Positions 8,905 to 17,179 of a DNA stretch of 64,000 nucleotides are shown piece by piece. The stretch is from Desulfuromonadaceae bacterium. Lineage in GTDB: Bacteria; Desulfobacterota; Desulfuromonadia; Geobacterales; Pseudopelobacteraceae. The position numbers and the translations under genes are program-made. The stretch spans positions 153,882-217,881 of the forward strand of contig JAQTZV010000007.1 in NCBI GenBank assembly GCA_028687585.1. Direction: 5' to 3'. The first letter of the stretch is position 1; each line of letters starts with the position of its first letter. The notes beneath the pieces are model-generated. The model saw only the letters and a program-made list of their open reading frames with translations, searched no databases and was not told the DNA's origin.

Positions 8905-9060
8905 TCGCGTTTTTGGTAGCTTTACCGCTCCGGTTGCCATGCCGCTATGGGCCCATTGGCTGTTGTTATGAAATCGCGCTTCGAGTACGAAAAAACATAA
9001 TCATGTTCGGGTTGATCTTGCCGTAGGTCACGCCGGTTACTTTAGCGGCAAAACTAGATT
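8905..9060 (-). pseudogene. Decayed 3' fragment of an AmiS/UreI-family gene
   Basis: On the minus strand one frame reads VTGVTYGKINPN, matching VTGVTYGKINPK in the intact AmiS-like gene at 10366-10896. It then runs into a stop. A second frame shows a terminal GMATGAVKLP that recalls the intact C-terminus GLMGYGKLPF. No start, no full domain and frame changes are seen, so it is a relic of a duplicated copy left behind the porin gene. Confidence 0.7.
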
Positions 9061-9085
9061 TGTCTGATCGATTTCAGTTTTACTA

Positions 9086-10270
9086 TTAGAAGCTGAGGGT
9101 CGCACCCAACGCAATGGTCTTGGTCTTTTCTTTGGGCCCGCTGTCGAGCTTGATCTCGTTGACATTATATTCAGCGACCAGATTAAGGGCGCTGTTTACG
9201 GCAAAGAAAACGGCGCCGGTCATGGTTTTATCCTCCAGGTCCCCGGTAAAGATGGTGCCGTAGTCAACCTTGGTCAGGCCGTAGGAGGCCACAAACCGGG
9301 CTGGGCCATAGGTGTAGGAGCCCTGGACGAGATAGCCGTTGCTGTCTACTTCATCCCCTGCGTTCGCAACGGGGAGTCCAAGAGATGTATCGCCCCCTGG
9401 TCCGGCGAGCCAACCGGCGCCGGAAGCGTTAAACCCGGAAGCGGTGAGGCCGAAACCGGCAATTTTGCCCTGAAGGCCATAGCCGACGCCAGATGTTTTT
9501 ATACTGTTTCCGCCATCGACTTTGGATTTTTGGTACATGAAGTTTGTCCAGGCGGCTAAGGAGCCCTCACCAATTTTTTTGTTGAAGGTCAGTTCGCTTT
9601 CGATGCGTGGCATATTCTCTTCACTGCCAGCGCCGGCAGTGTGGGAGGGATCAAGCAGGCCTATTGCCAGTTTAAAACCGCTTACATCGGGAGTCCGGTA
9701 GGTGATCTGCGCAGTTGGGAGCGGGTAGATGTAGCCGGAACCGATGTTGCCGAAGGATACCCCGCCACCATCAACCAATCCCAGGGTGTCACTCACATTG
9801 CCGTAGCCCAGCAGGATCTCGTCGAGAAAGATATTGGAGCGGTTAAACAGGCCGAAGTCCTTACCGATCAGAACCTGTCCCCAGGCAGCATCTACGGTAC
9901 CATAGAACTGGCGGACGTCGATACCGGTAGCGGTCGCCCTGGAGTCCTTTCCACTGATCATGCTGTCACTGTCATTGATTGAAACCCAGAAGGAGGAGCG
10001 TCCGCCCAGTTTCAGGTCGCCGACCTGCTTGCTGAAATTGAAGCCGATATAGTTGGGCAGAAAGCCCATTTTAATACGTGCTTGATCGCGATCAGTATTA
10101 CCAATTTCATTGTCAGACGAACTGGTTACGTAGAACGTGTTGAAAAACCCGTCAACACCGAAGGTTGTTTTCTCTTTATCATAAAGAGTGATCGCGGCGG
10201 AAGCCGGTTGACTGATCGCCAAAAGAAGAAGCAAGGCAAGCAACGTGTTGAAAATCCGTGGTGAAGTCAT
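9086..10270 (-). CDS. Outer-membrane porin
   Basis: The 394-residue precursor has a signal peptide ending ASA near residue 26 and a C-terminus IALGATLSF with terminal Phe. Gram-negative porin motifs include an N-terminal FGVDGFFNTFYV strand, SFWVSINDSD and an internal GKDFGLFNRSNI loop. The family is that of general or substrate-specific 16-strand porins. It is encoded between an intact AmiS-like channel gene and an AmiS relic, suggesting that an ancestral channel-porin unit was duplicated. It could provide outer-membrane entry for the same small neutral solute as the AmiS channel. AGGGAGGATA precedes the start. Confidence 0.8.
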   Translation of the reverse strand: MTSPRIFNTLLALLLLLAISQPASAAITLYDKEKTTFGVDGFFNTFYVTSSSDNEIGNTDRDQARIKMGFLPNYIGFNFSKQVGDLKLGGRSSFWVSINDSDSMISGKDSRATATGIDVRQFYGTVDAAWGQVLIGKDFGLFNRSNIFLDEILLGYGNVSDTLGLVDGGGVSFGNIGSGYIYPLPTAQITYRTPDVSGFKLAIGLLDPSHTAGAGSEENMPRIESELTFNKKIGEGSLAAWTNFMYQKSKVDGGNSIKTSGVGYGLQGKIAGFGLTASGFNASGAGWLAGPGGDTSLGLPVANAGDEVDSNGYLVQGSYTYGPARFVASYGLTKVDYGTIFTGDLEDKTMTGAVFFAVNSALNLVAEYNVNEIKLDSGPKEKTKTIALGATLSF

Positions 10271-10365
10271 AATAAATATCCTCCCTTTTTATAGAAATAT
10301 CCTTCTGTTTTAGATTATAAAGCGTTCTTCACCCGCTGACAGCGGGCACATGAATGAAATAATAT

Positions 10366-10896
10366 TTAGAACGGTAGCTTGCCATAACCCATCAGGCCGA
10401 ACGCCGGTGCCAGCAGGCAGGTGAACGTCAGGACAATAAACATGGTGGCAGCAACTTTTGGGTTGATCTTGCCGTATGTTACGCCGGTTACGGTAAAACA
10501 GATTACAACGAAGGTCAGGTTCATGAATGCCAGATAGGGGACAACGCCGATGATGGTTTTGCCATCAGGTTTTACTCCGCCGCCGGTGGCGTAAAGCAAA
10601 GCATATATGGCGCAGACGATGCCGACGAGCAGAGCGCCGTTACCGACGGTACGCAGGTCTTCAACACCGGTCAAAAGGGCATGGCCGGTCTGCATATACA
10701 GGACGCCGAAAACGAACAACAGCCCTGCGGTAAAGGGATCGGTAAAGACCGCTGCCTGCAATGTTGCACCGATGACAACCAGAACACCAACAACCATACT
10801 GACAAAACCGGTGCTTTTCGCCTCACCGTAACCTAAGAAAAACATACCAACCGGAATCCACATAATACTGATCAATACAAGTAGCGCTAATGTCAT
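10366..10896 (-). CDS. AmiS/UreI-family inner-membrane channel
   Basis: The 176-residue protein is almost entirely hydrophobic, with six to seven segments. It starts at the ATG at 10896, which follows TAAGGAGAG; a longer frame adds a polar, non-conserved N-terminus. GYGEAKSTGF near the start, YMQTGHALLTGVEDLRTVG in the middle and VTGVTYGKINP near the end are AmiS/UreI features. Relatives conduct urea or short-chain amides. Here no amidase or urease is present, so another small neutral solute such as an alcohol or amide is possible. It lies between a DUF4242 gene and a porin gene, all on the same strand. Confidence 0.82.
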   Translation of the reverse strand: MTLALLVLISIMWIPVGMFFLGYGEAKSTGFVSMVVGVLVVIGATLQAAVFTDPFTAGLLFVFGVLYMQTGHALLTGVEDLRTVGNGALLVGIVCAIYALLYATGGGVKPDGKTIIGVVPYLAFMNLTFVVICFTVTGVTYGKINPKVAATMFIVLTFTCLLAPAFGLMGYGKLPF

Positions 10897-10964
10897 GACA
10901 CTCTCCTTAAATTTAAATAACAGTCCCTCTCCCGGCCTCTGCCGGGAGGGGAGCAAAGGGATAC

Positions 10965-11237
10965 TTATTCGGCTGTGGTCGGATCGATCATGGTACGTAC
11001 TTCGGAAACACTGTTGGCGGGGAATCCGCCTTGTTTGGCATGTTCAAGTACCATTTCCTTATTCGGTGCAATGTAGATGCAGTAGATCTTGTCGTCGGTC
11101 ACATAGCTCTGTACCCACTGAATCTGTGGTCCAAGCCCGGTAAGCACGCTGCAGGATTTCTGTGAAATTGCCTGCAATGTTTCAGCCGGTAATTGTCCTG
11201 CGCCTGGAAGTTCTCGTTCGATAACGTATTTCGGCAT
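10965..11237 (-). CDS. DUF4242-family small protein
   Basis: The 90-residue protein starts PKYVIERELPGAG and contains SYVTDDKIYCIYIAPNKEMVLEHAKQ, typical of the DUF4242/SCO4226-like ferredoxin-fold family. Some members bind nickel. The ATG at 11237 is spaced well from AAAGGAG and overlaps the stop of an upstream 30-codon ORF (TGATG). It precedes the AmiS-like channel gene by about 70 bp. The function is unknown; location in a transport operon hints at a soluble accessory. Confidence 0.75.
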   Translation of the reverse strand: MPKYVIERELPGAGQLPAETLQAISQKSCSVLTGLGPQIQWVQSYVTDDKIYCIYIAPNKEMVLEHAKQGGFPANSVSEVRTMIDPTTAE

Positions 11238-11329
11238 CACGGACTCCTTTCAAATGCATTTTCCGGTGAGGTTGCAGCCATTGAGGCTGCCGCGATAAAT
11301 CCCAGTGCAACGAGTGTTTTTTTCTTCAC
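11237..11329 (-). CDS. 30-codon signal-peptide-like ORF coupled to the DUF4242 gene
   Basis: A GTG start behind AGGGGG encodes KKKTLVALGFIAAASMAA followed by TSPENAFERSP. This is a classic signal-peptide n- and h-region with almost no mature part. Its stop overlaps the next ATG. It is either a small exported peptide, a leader that controls translation of the downstream genes, or the 5' stub of a deleted exported-protein gene. I cannot tell which. Confidence 0.45.
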   Translation of the reverse strand: MKKKTLVALGFIAAASMAATSPENAFERSP

Positions 11330-11839
11330 AACGAATTCCCCCTTTTAGTAAAATATGTTCCTGAATTAGAATTCCGTCCCATCTTTTCCTGCAAAACATG
11401 TTTTAAACAACCGTATGTCCATGCTCGTTGGCAGAACATGTACCGCTTCTCCTTTCCTTGGATTATGTAATCATTTGTCCTCATAACGCATGTTTCCGGC
11501 AAAGAACCACCAGGCAGAAAACCTGAAGAGCAACAGAGTTGACCATCGCACAAAAGCTAGCGAGGCCATTGCAACAGGAGTGCCAAAAATATAACGATGG
11601 TTTTGTTGTTATATATTGTGTGCTTGCAGCACAGCTACCCTCCGTAGATGCGCTAAAGACGATTGTAGAAAAACGGGACATATTTTCTAACATACCGAAT
11701 TTATTGTATGATAGTATAATGAGGCATAGTTCTACACCGTGGAGAATTGTCGCATGTACCTTGTGTTTAATCAAAAAAGGCGGGTACTGCTGATCCATAA
11801 GCTGGTTTTGTGCCCGGGAGAGTAAAAAATAGCAAAAAA
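11330..11839. other. Long intergenic stretch between divergent units
   Basis: No convincing gene is seen. A weak sigma-54-like match on the minus strand (CGGTACATGTTCTGCC, 11430-11445, GG and GC correctly spaced) could drive the DUF4242-AmiS-porin unit. The small frames here lack ribosome sites and family features. Confidence 0.4.
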
Positions 11840-11856
11840 CATAGAACCTGGTTATG
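11840..11856. promoter_or_regulatory. 17-bp shared motif, copy 1
   Basis: CATAGAACCTGGTTATG, an imperfect inverted repeat (CATA-G-AACC / GGTTATG). It occurs identically at 18497-18513. Both copies lie 119-128 bp before the start codon of an iron alcohol dehydrogenase gene. This copy abuts the sigma-54 promoter at 11860. It is probably a regulator site or RNA element. Confidence 0.6.
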
Positions 11857-11858
11857 TG

Positions 11859-11877
11859 TTGGGCACGAGCATTGCTT
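11859..11877 (+). promoter_or_regulatory. Sigma-54 promoter of the alcohol dehydrogenase/kinase/regulator operon
   Basis: TTGGGCACGAGCATTGCTT has -24 GG at 11862-11863 and -12 GC at 11874-11875, exactly 10 nt between, with GGCACG and TTGCT conserved. Transcription should start near 11887, about 70 nt before the ATG at 11959. Confidence 0.8.
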
Positions 11878-11958
11878 GTATATAGTGGTTGCACTGCACA
11901 ATGCTTCTGTGGTGAGTTTGTTGCGTACGTGATGGTTTAAACCAAGAAAGGCCGGAAT

Positions 11959-13125
11959 ATGGAAATGAATCGGGACGGCACTTTGCATAATTATAAATTT
12001 GAGGTTCCTGAAATAATTTTCGGCAGAGGTATGTTGAGCCAGGTCGGGCCGTGCGCCCGCAGGCTTGGCGGCAAAAAAATTTTTCTGGTGAGTGACAAGG
12101 GGCTTTTCCATGCCGGTTGGGTTGATGTTGCCATGCGCAGCCTTCTGGGTGCCGGACTTGAATTTATATATTTTGACGGCATAACCCCGAACCCGAAGGA
12201 TCATGAGGTGGATGACGGGGTCAGGGAATATCAGCGTCATGGCGCTGATGTCATAGTTGGCCTTGGCGGCGGCAGTTCCATGGATGCAGCAAAAGCTATC
12301 GCCATTCTTGTCTCCAATGGAGGAAATATCAGTGACTTTGAAGGTCCGGACCGGATCAACCGTCCCCTTCCGCCTCTTGTCCTCTGCCCGACAACCTGTG
12401 GCACCGGCTCCGATGTTTCCCAATTTGCCATTATCAGTGACACTGAGCATCTTCGTAAAATATGTATCATGAGCCGTTGTGTTGCTCCGGACATCAGCCT
12501 GACCGACCCGGACACCCTCTCGACCCTGCCGGATGAATTTGTTGGCACCACCGCAACCGATGCCCTCAGTCATGCCATGGAGGCCTTTTTTTCGATCGCC
12601 TCGACAACGCTTACCGATGTCCATGCCATCAAGGCACTGCGCCTTCTCGCCGGCAGTCTGGCAACAGCTGTTCACGAGCGGAGACCGGATGATCTGGAAA
12701 ATCTGGCTCGAGCCAGCCTGCACGCCGGCATGGCCTTTTCGAATTCAATGCTCGGTATCGTCCATGCGTTGGCCCACCCGATCGGTGGTCTCTACGATGC
12801 GAACCATGGCAGCATTAACGCGATCCTGCTGCCGGAGGTGATCCGCTACGATATTCCGGTGGTAACCGATAAGCTTCAGGAACTCGCCTGGGGGCTCGGA
12901 CATCGCTCCAACGGAGATATAACTGCCGCCAGTGAAAAAATTCAGGAGACCCTCGATTCACTTCTGGAGGCGAGTGGTGCCCCACGCAACCTCCGCAGCA
13001 TCGGAGTTCTGCGCAAGGACCTCCCGGAGCTGGCACGCCAGGCACTCAAGGATGTCTGTATCGTCACCTCCCCGCGGGAAGCTGATGAAGAGGATCTCCT
13101 GCGCATTCTTGAAAGGGCGTACTGA
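11959..13125 (+). CDS. Iron-containing alcohol dehydrogenase
   Basis: The 388-residue group III dehydrogenase oxidises a primary alcohol with NAD. It has NPKDHEVDDG near 78-87, GGGSSMDAAK for the cofactor (103-112), and metal ligands Asp201, His205 (DALSH), His269 and His283 (HALAHPIGGLYDANHG). It is transcribed from a strong sigma-54 promoter and overlaps the downstream kinase gene by TGATG, so the enzyme and its two-component regulator form one operon. AAAGG precedes the ATG. Its affinity for cofactor and its substrate are unknown; it is less like the methanol/NDMA group than the paralogue at 18625. Confidence 0.9.
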   Translation: MEMNRDGTLHNYKFEVPEIIFGRGMLSQVGPCARRLGGKKIFLVSDKGLFHAGWVDVAMRSLLGAGLEFIYFDGITPNPKDHEVDDGVREYQRHGADVIVGLGGGSSMDAAKAIAILVSNGGNISDFEGPDRINRPLPPLVLCPTTCGTGSDVSQFAIISDTEHLRKICIMSRCVAPDISLTDPDTLSTLPDEFVGTTATDALSHAMEAFFSIASTTLTDVHAIKALRLLAGSLATAVHERRPDDLENLARASLHAGMAFSNSMLGIVHALAHPIGGLYDANHGSINAILLPEVIRYDIPVVTDKLQELAWGLGHRSNGDITAASEKIQETLDSLLEASGAPRNLRSIGVLRKDLPELARQALKDVCIVTSPREADEEDLLRILERAY

Positions 13126-14342
13126 TGGATAAGATTGCCGTTCGGACAAAGATGGATGAATCATCGCTTGAGCGACTGCTTGGCCTGGACAATTCAAAAA
13201 TCGGCTTCTATGCCGAGGTCAAGCAGAAAATTCATGAGCTGGAGGCAGCAAATTCCGGCTTACGCAGAAAAAGCAGCGAATTTCAGGCCATGTTCGATTC
13301 CATTAGTGATGGCGTTATTGTCTACGATAACAGCGGGATGGTGCAGCATAGAAACCACATCTGCCCACTGTATTTTCCTCAGGAGACTCTCCCCGGCTGT
13401 TCCTGTCGCGAGTTGTTTCACCCACAGCAGGAATCAGCTCCGCTGGATTGCCCTGTAGAACGAGCCCTGGCCGGGGAACGAGTTGAAATATCAATTATGT
13501 CCGAACCGGTCGGAGTGAAGGCTCGCTACTTTGATGTTACCGCAACCCCGATCGAAGATTTTAAGGGCGAACAGAATCGTGCGCTCCTCTTTCTGCGCGA
13601 GGTCACTGAAAAACGACTTCAGGAACTACAGCTGATGCAGGCAGAAAAACTGTCAAGCATCGGAGTTCTGGCTGCCGGCGTCGCTCACGAAATCAACAAT
13701 CCTCTCTCTTCGGTAGCGGGATATGCCGAGGCCCTGCTGAGGAGATTCAGCGATGAACACTCTCTGTGTGAAGATTCCCGGCTGGATGATTTCCCGAAAT
13801 ATCTGCAGGTGATCGTTCGCGAATCGTACCGATGTAAAGGCATCATCGACAGCCTGCTCTCCTTCAGCCGCAAGTCTGACGGCTCTGTCAGCAGCGTAAA
13901 TATTAATGACGTACTGAGCGAAGTTCTGGAGTTGGTCCGGTACAAATCCCGCTACGAAAAAGTTGAGATAAAAACCAATCTTCAAAACGATCTTCCTGAT
14001 ATTGTTGGAGATCCGAGCGGCCTTCGTCAGGTCTGCATGAACCTTCTGATGAATGCATATCAAGCGATACAAGGCGCCGGAATAGTAGAAATATCCACCC
14101 GAACGAACAAGCAGTCGATGGTGCTGTTCGAGATCAGAGATACCGGCTGCGGCATCTCTAAAGATGTCATCGACCAGATCTGGGATCCGTTTTACACCAC
14201 CAAGGAAGTCGGGAAGGGTCTGGGACTTGGCCTGGCAGTGACATACAACATAATTAAGCGCCTTGGTGGTGATATCTGTGTAGAAAGCCAGGTTGGCAAA
14301 GGATCGAAATTTACCGTAAGGATGCCGCCATGCCCGAAATAG
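13125..14342 (+). CDS. PAS-domain sensor histidine kinase (NtrB-like)
   Basis: This 405-residue, apparently soluble kinase has a short coiled N-terminus, a PAS domain (about 50-160), HisKA with phospho-acceptor His188 in GVAHEINNPLSSVAGY, and a HATPase with N-box (MNLLMNAYQA), RDTGCGIS and GKGLGLGLA. The PAS domain carries Cys80, Cys92, Cys94 and Cys109 in a pattern shared with the kinase at 23922, suggesting redox, metal or Fe-S sensing. It is coupled to the alcohol dehydrogenase gene upstream and to the NtrC-type regulator downstream (13-nt overlap), its likely partner. The signal is unknown; alcohol/aldehyde or redox state is an inference. Confidence 0.88.
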   Translation: MDKIAVRTKMDESSLERLLGLDNSKIGFYAEVKQKIHELEAANSGLRRKSSEFQAMFDSISDGVIVYDNSGMVQHRNHICPLYFPQETLPGCSCRELFHPQQESAPLDCPVERALAGERVEISIMSEPVGVKARYFDVTATPIEDFKGEQNRALLFLREVTEKRLQELQLMQAEKLSSIGVLAAGVAHEINNPLSSVAGYAEALLRRFSDEHSLCEDSRLDDFPKYLQVIVRESYRCKGIIDSLLSFSRKSDGSVSSVNINDVLSEVLELVRYKSRYEKVEIKTNLQNDLPDIVGDPSGLRQVCMNLLMNAYQAIQGAGIVEISTRTNKQSMVLFEIRDTGCGISKDVIDQIWDPFYTTKEVGKGLGLGLAVTYNIIKRLGGDICVESQVGKGSKFTVRMPPCPK

Positions 14343-15721
14343 TTCGTATTGATACAAAGGTTCTTGTCGTCGAGGACGACAAGTCGCTCCGGGAGTTGCT
14401 GCAGATGGAGCTGTCCCGTTCCGGATATAAGGTAACCGCCACTTCGAGTGGTGAAGAGGGACTGGAAGCGTACCGGGAGGAGATATTCAACGTCGTTTTG
14501 CAGGATATACGCATGCCTGGTATGGATGGTGTTGAAACTCTGAAGTTGATGCGCATCGAGTCTACGATTCCGGAGATCATCATGTTCACCGGCCATGGCA
14601 CTATTGAAACGGCCGTTGAATGTATCAAGCTTGGCGCCTATGATTACCTTACCAAGCCGATAAAGCTCGATGAACTGGAGCTTCTGATCGACAAGGCGTG
14701 TGAAAAAAACCGTCTGCGGCTGGAAAATATAAACCTTAAAAAAGAGATACAGCGCTTTGAAAACCATCGCATAGTCGGCAAGAGCAGTGTGATTCAGAAG
14801 GTGATGGACACAGTGCAGCGCTGGGGGGTGACCGATGAACATGTGCTGATCACCGGAGAGAGCGGCACCGGCAAGGAGTTGATTGCCAGGGCGGTACATG
14901 ACGCGAGTCGGCGCGCAAACAAGCCGTTCGTGACGGTCAACTGTGGACGATTCGATGCAAATACAGCGGAGAGTGAGCTCTTTGGCCACATGCAGGGGGC
15001 TTTCACCGGCGCAAACAAAATGCGTGCCGGCTTGTTTGAGCTGGCCGATACCGGCACCCTGTTTATGGATGAGATTTCGGAGATGCCGCTCGATGTTCAG
15101 GTCAAACTGCTGCGGATCCTCGAAACAAGTACCTTTCGGCGCATGGGCGGCAACCATGATATTCGTGTCAACGTCCGCTTTGTCTTCGCTTCGAACAAAA
15201 TCCTGGCGGATTGCGTCAACCGCGGTGAATTCAGAGAAGATCTTTATCACCGCATCAATCTGCTGCCGATTCCACTCCCGCCGCTGCGTCTGCGCACTGA
15301 TGACATCATCCCGCTGGCGTGGTTCTTCATCCAGCAGTGTAACGAAAATGATTCCCGGAGTTGGGAAGTCACCGATGATGCCATGGCTTCACTCATCGCA
15401 TACCAATGGCCCGGCAACGTCAGAGAGCTGCGTAACACCATGCGCAGAGCCTGTATTCTCGCCAATGAGCCGATAATCACGCCGGATCTGTTTCCGTTTG
15501 CACCGCAAAAAGCGGTGTATGCGCCGCCATCAAACGTACCGCGCACTGAAAGTGCAACCTTCACTGCCTCGCCGCTCTGGGAGGTAGAGCGTGACCATAT
15601 TCAGAAAGTTCTTGAACTGGTTGAGCAAAACAAAAGTCAGGCTGCGAAACTTCTGGAGATAGACCGGAAAACCCTTTACAGTAAGCTGGAACGCTACGGC
15701 TTGGAAACTCAAGGTACCTAA
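14330..15721 (+). CDS. Sigma-54-dependent NtrC-family response regulator
   Basis: The 463-residue activator has a receiver domain with phospho-acceptor Asp59 (LQDIRMPG), then an AAA+ domain with Walker A GESGTGKE (176-183) and the sigma-54 contact loop GAFTGA (223-228). A C-terminal Fis-type helix-turn-helix follows (NKSQAAKLLEIDRKTLYSKL). The family binds enhancers 100-200 bp upstream and remodels RNA polymerase-sigma-54. Several good -24/-12 promoters occur in this window before alcohol dehydrogenase and mycofactocin genes, so it is the natural candidate for their activator. The gene overlaps the kinase gene by 13 nt. Confidence 0.93.
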   Translation: MPEIVRIDTKVLVVEDDKSLRELLQMELSRSGYKVTATSSGEEGLEAYREEIFNVVLQDIRMPGMDGVETLKLMRIESTIPEIIMFTGHGTIETAVECIKLGAYDYLTKPIKLDELELLIDKACEKNRLRLENINLKKEIQRFENHRIVGKSSVIQKVMDTVQRWGVTDEHVLITGESGTGKELIARAVHDASRRANKPFVTVNCGRFDANTAESELFGHMQGAFTGANKMRAGLFELADTGTLFMDEISEMPLDVQVKLLRILETSTFRRMGGNHDIRVNVRFVFASNKILADCVNRGEFREDLYHRINLLPIPLPPLRLRTDDIIPLAWFFIQQCNENDSRSWEVTDDAMASLIAYQWPGNVRELRNTMRRACILANEPIITPDLFPFAPQKAVYAPPSNVPRTESATFTASPLWEVERDHIQKVLELVEQNKSQAAKLLEIDRKTLYSKLERYGLETQGT

Positions 15722-15725
15722 TCTA

Positions 15726-16703
15726 ATGAAACTTCGCGACTCAATAGGTAGAACAATCAACTATTTGCGCCTCTCCGTGACGGACCGCTGCAACCTGCGC
15801 TGCAGTTACTGCATGCCGGAGGATGGCATAGGCAAGCATGCTCACGGTGACATCCTCAGCTACGAAGAGCTGTACGAGATTGCCCGTGTTGCCGTTTCCA
15901 TCGGAATCGACAAAATCCGGATAACCGGCGGAGAGCCATTGGTGCGTAAAGGGATCATCGGCTTTTTACAGAAGTTGTCAGAAATTCATGGCTTGAAACA
16001 ACTGGTGCTGACGACAAACGGGGTGCTTCTTGCGGACATGGCTGCGGATCTTCATGCAGCCGGTGTACAGCGACTCAACATCAGCCTTGATTCTCTCAAC
16101 CCGAAAACTTTTGCACAAATATCCCGCTGCGGTGAGCTGGCCCCTGTTCTGGCAGGCATAGAAAGGGCGAAATCCTGCGGTTTCCCGATTAAACTCAACA
16201 TGGTAGTAATGCGGGGCATCAACGATCATGAAATCATGGACTTTGCCGCCCTGGCAACGACCTCTGCAACGACCGTCCGCTTTATTGAGTATATGCCGGC
16301 AATCCGTGAACAGGAGTGGCAGCGACATGTGGTTCCCGGGTCAGAAATTTTGGAGCGGCTGGCGCAGCGCTTTACTCTGATTCCTGTGGAACAGGCTGAA
16401 ATGGCCGGCCCGGCACGGAATTTCCGTATCCCCGGAGCTCCCGGCATCGTGGGTGTCATCACCCCGGTTTCTCATCATTTCTGTTCCGAGTGCAACCGGA
16501 TCAGGGTCACCGCCACAGGGTTGGCCAAGGGATGTCTTTTTGACGGATCGCAGCTTGATCTGCGGGCAGCATTGCGGGCAGGCTCCAGTGCGCAGCTCGC
16601 CAATGTATTGAACGCACTTGTCAATTCAAAACCGGTACGGCATCAGATGAATCCTGACGAGTGCCATCATCAGGCATTCAGTATGGCCTCAATCGGCGGT
16701 TGA
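15726..16703 (+). CDS. moaA: GTP 3',8-cyclase, molybdopterin biosynthesis
   Basis: The 325-residue radical SAM enzyme makes 3',8-cH2GTP, the first step of molybdenum/tungsten cofactor synthesis. The N-terminal cluster cysteines are Cys22, Cys26 and Cys29 (DRCNLRCSYCMPE), followed by ITGGEPL. The C-terminal second cluster is FCSECNRIRVTATG with a further Cys in KGCLF. The C-terminus ends in GG as in bona fide MoaA. It follows the NtrC-type regulator by 4 bp and probably belongs to the same operon, linking cofactor supply to alcohol/aldehyde oxidation by the tungsten AOR. Confidence 0.95.
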   Translation: MKLRDSIGRTINYLRLSVTDRCNLRCSYCMPEDGIGKHAHGDILSYEELYEIARVAVSIGIDKIRITGGEPLVRKGIIGFLQKLSEIHGLKQLVLTTNGVLLADMAADLHAAGVQRLNISLDSLNPKTFAQISRCGELAPVLAGIERAKSCGFPIKLNMVVMRGINDHEIMDFAALATTSATTVRFIEYMPAIREQEWQRHVVPGSEILERLAQRFTLIPVEQAEMAGPARNFRIPGAPGIVGVITPVSHHFCSECNRIRVTATGLAKGCLFDGSQLDLRAALRAGSSAQLANVLNALVNSKPVRHQMNPDECHHQAFSMASIGG

Positions 16704-17014
16704 ACAGCAATACAGGCCGCTGCTGCTTTTTGCAACACTAACAAAATTCCTACCCCCTTTATGCGCCTGTCATCTTCAATTCTACGTAACAAACAACCGA
16801 TAAATATAGCTTTTATCTAGCATGGGTACTATTGCTACAGTGTAGAAATAATACACATAGCGGTGCCGGAGTTGACACTCGACAAGCTGACTTCAGCGGC
16901 ATTGGGTCGACTGACTGTGATCAAAATGGTCTTTTCCCATTAACAGCACAACCAATTGATGGTACGGCTTATGCACCTATCCGACATGACAACTCAGGAT
17001 TGGAGAGACGGATA
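16704..17014. other. Intergenic stretch before the radical SAM unit
   Basis: No gene is seen. There is no properly spaced -24/-12 element, and the TTGACA near 16874 has no matching -10. The promoter of the 54-aa ORF/radical SAM pair is not identified. Confidence 0.4.
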
Positions 17015-17179
17015 ATGCCGTGGTATATGAAGCCCGACAAAACGTGCAAAATTTTACGCAGAATAGCCGCTCGACACCCACACGCAAAACTGGGGGATCT
17101 TCAGCTGGTGCTGGATCATGTGACGCAACAGATCTGGAGAAAGCAGGAAAAATTTCATGCGACCTATTCAACCGATTGA
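17015..17179 (+). CDS. 54-aa basic ORF overlapping a radical SAM gene
   Basis: ATG behind TTGGAGAG at good spacing. The product (MPWYMKPDKTCKILRRIAAR, then HPHAKLGDLQLVLDHVTQQI) is amphipathic, basic and has one Cys. It overlaps the start of the downstream SPASM radical SAM gene by 23 nt, the arrangement of peptide-substrate or partner genes of such enzymes. No known precursor family is recognised. It may be a RiPP-like substrate, a small partner protein, or a translational coupler. Confidence 0.5.
   Translation: MPWYMKPDKTCKILRRIAARHPHAKLGDLQLVLDHVTQQIWRKQEKFHATYSTD

Noticed and set aside
11767..12723. 318-codon minus-strand frame
   Set aside because: Mostly antisense to the iron alcohol dehydrogenase gene.
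16818..16836. Apparent sigma-54 element CATGGGTACTATTGCTA before the 54-aa ORF
   Set aside because: The GG to GC distance is 7-8, not 10.
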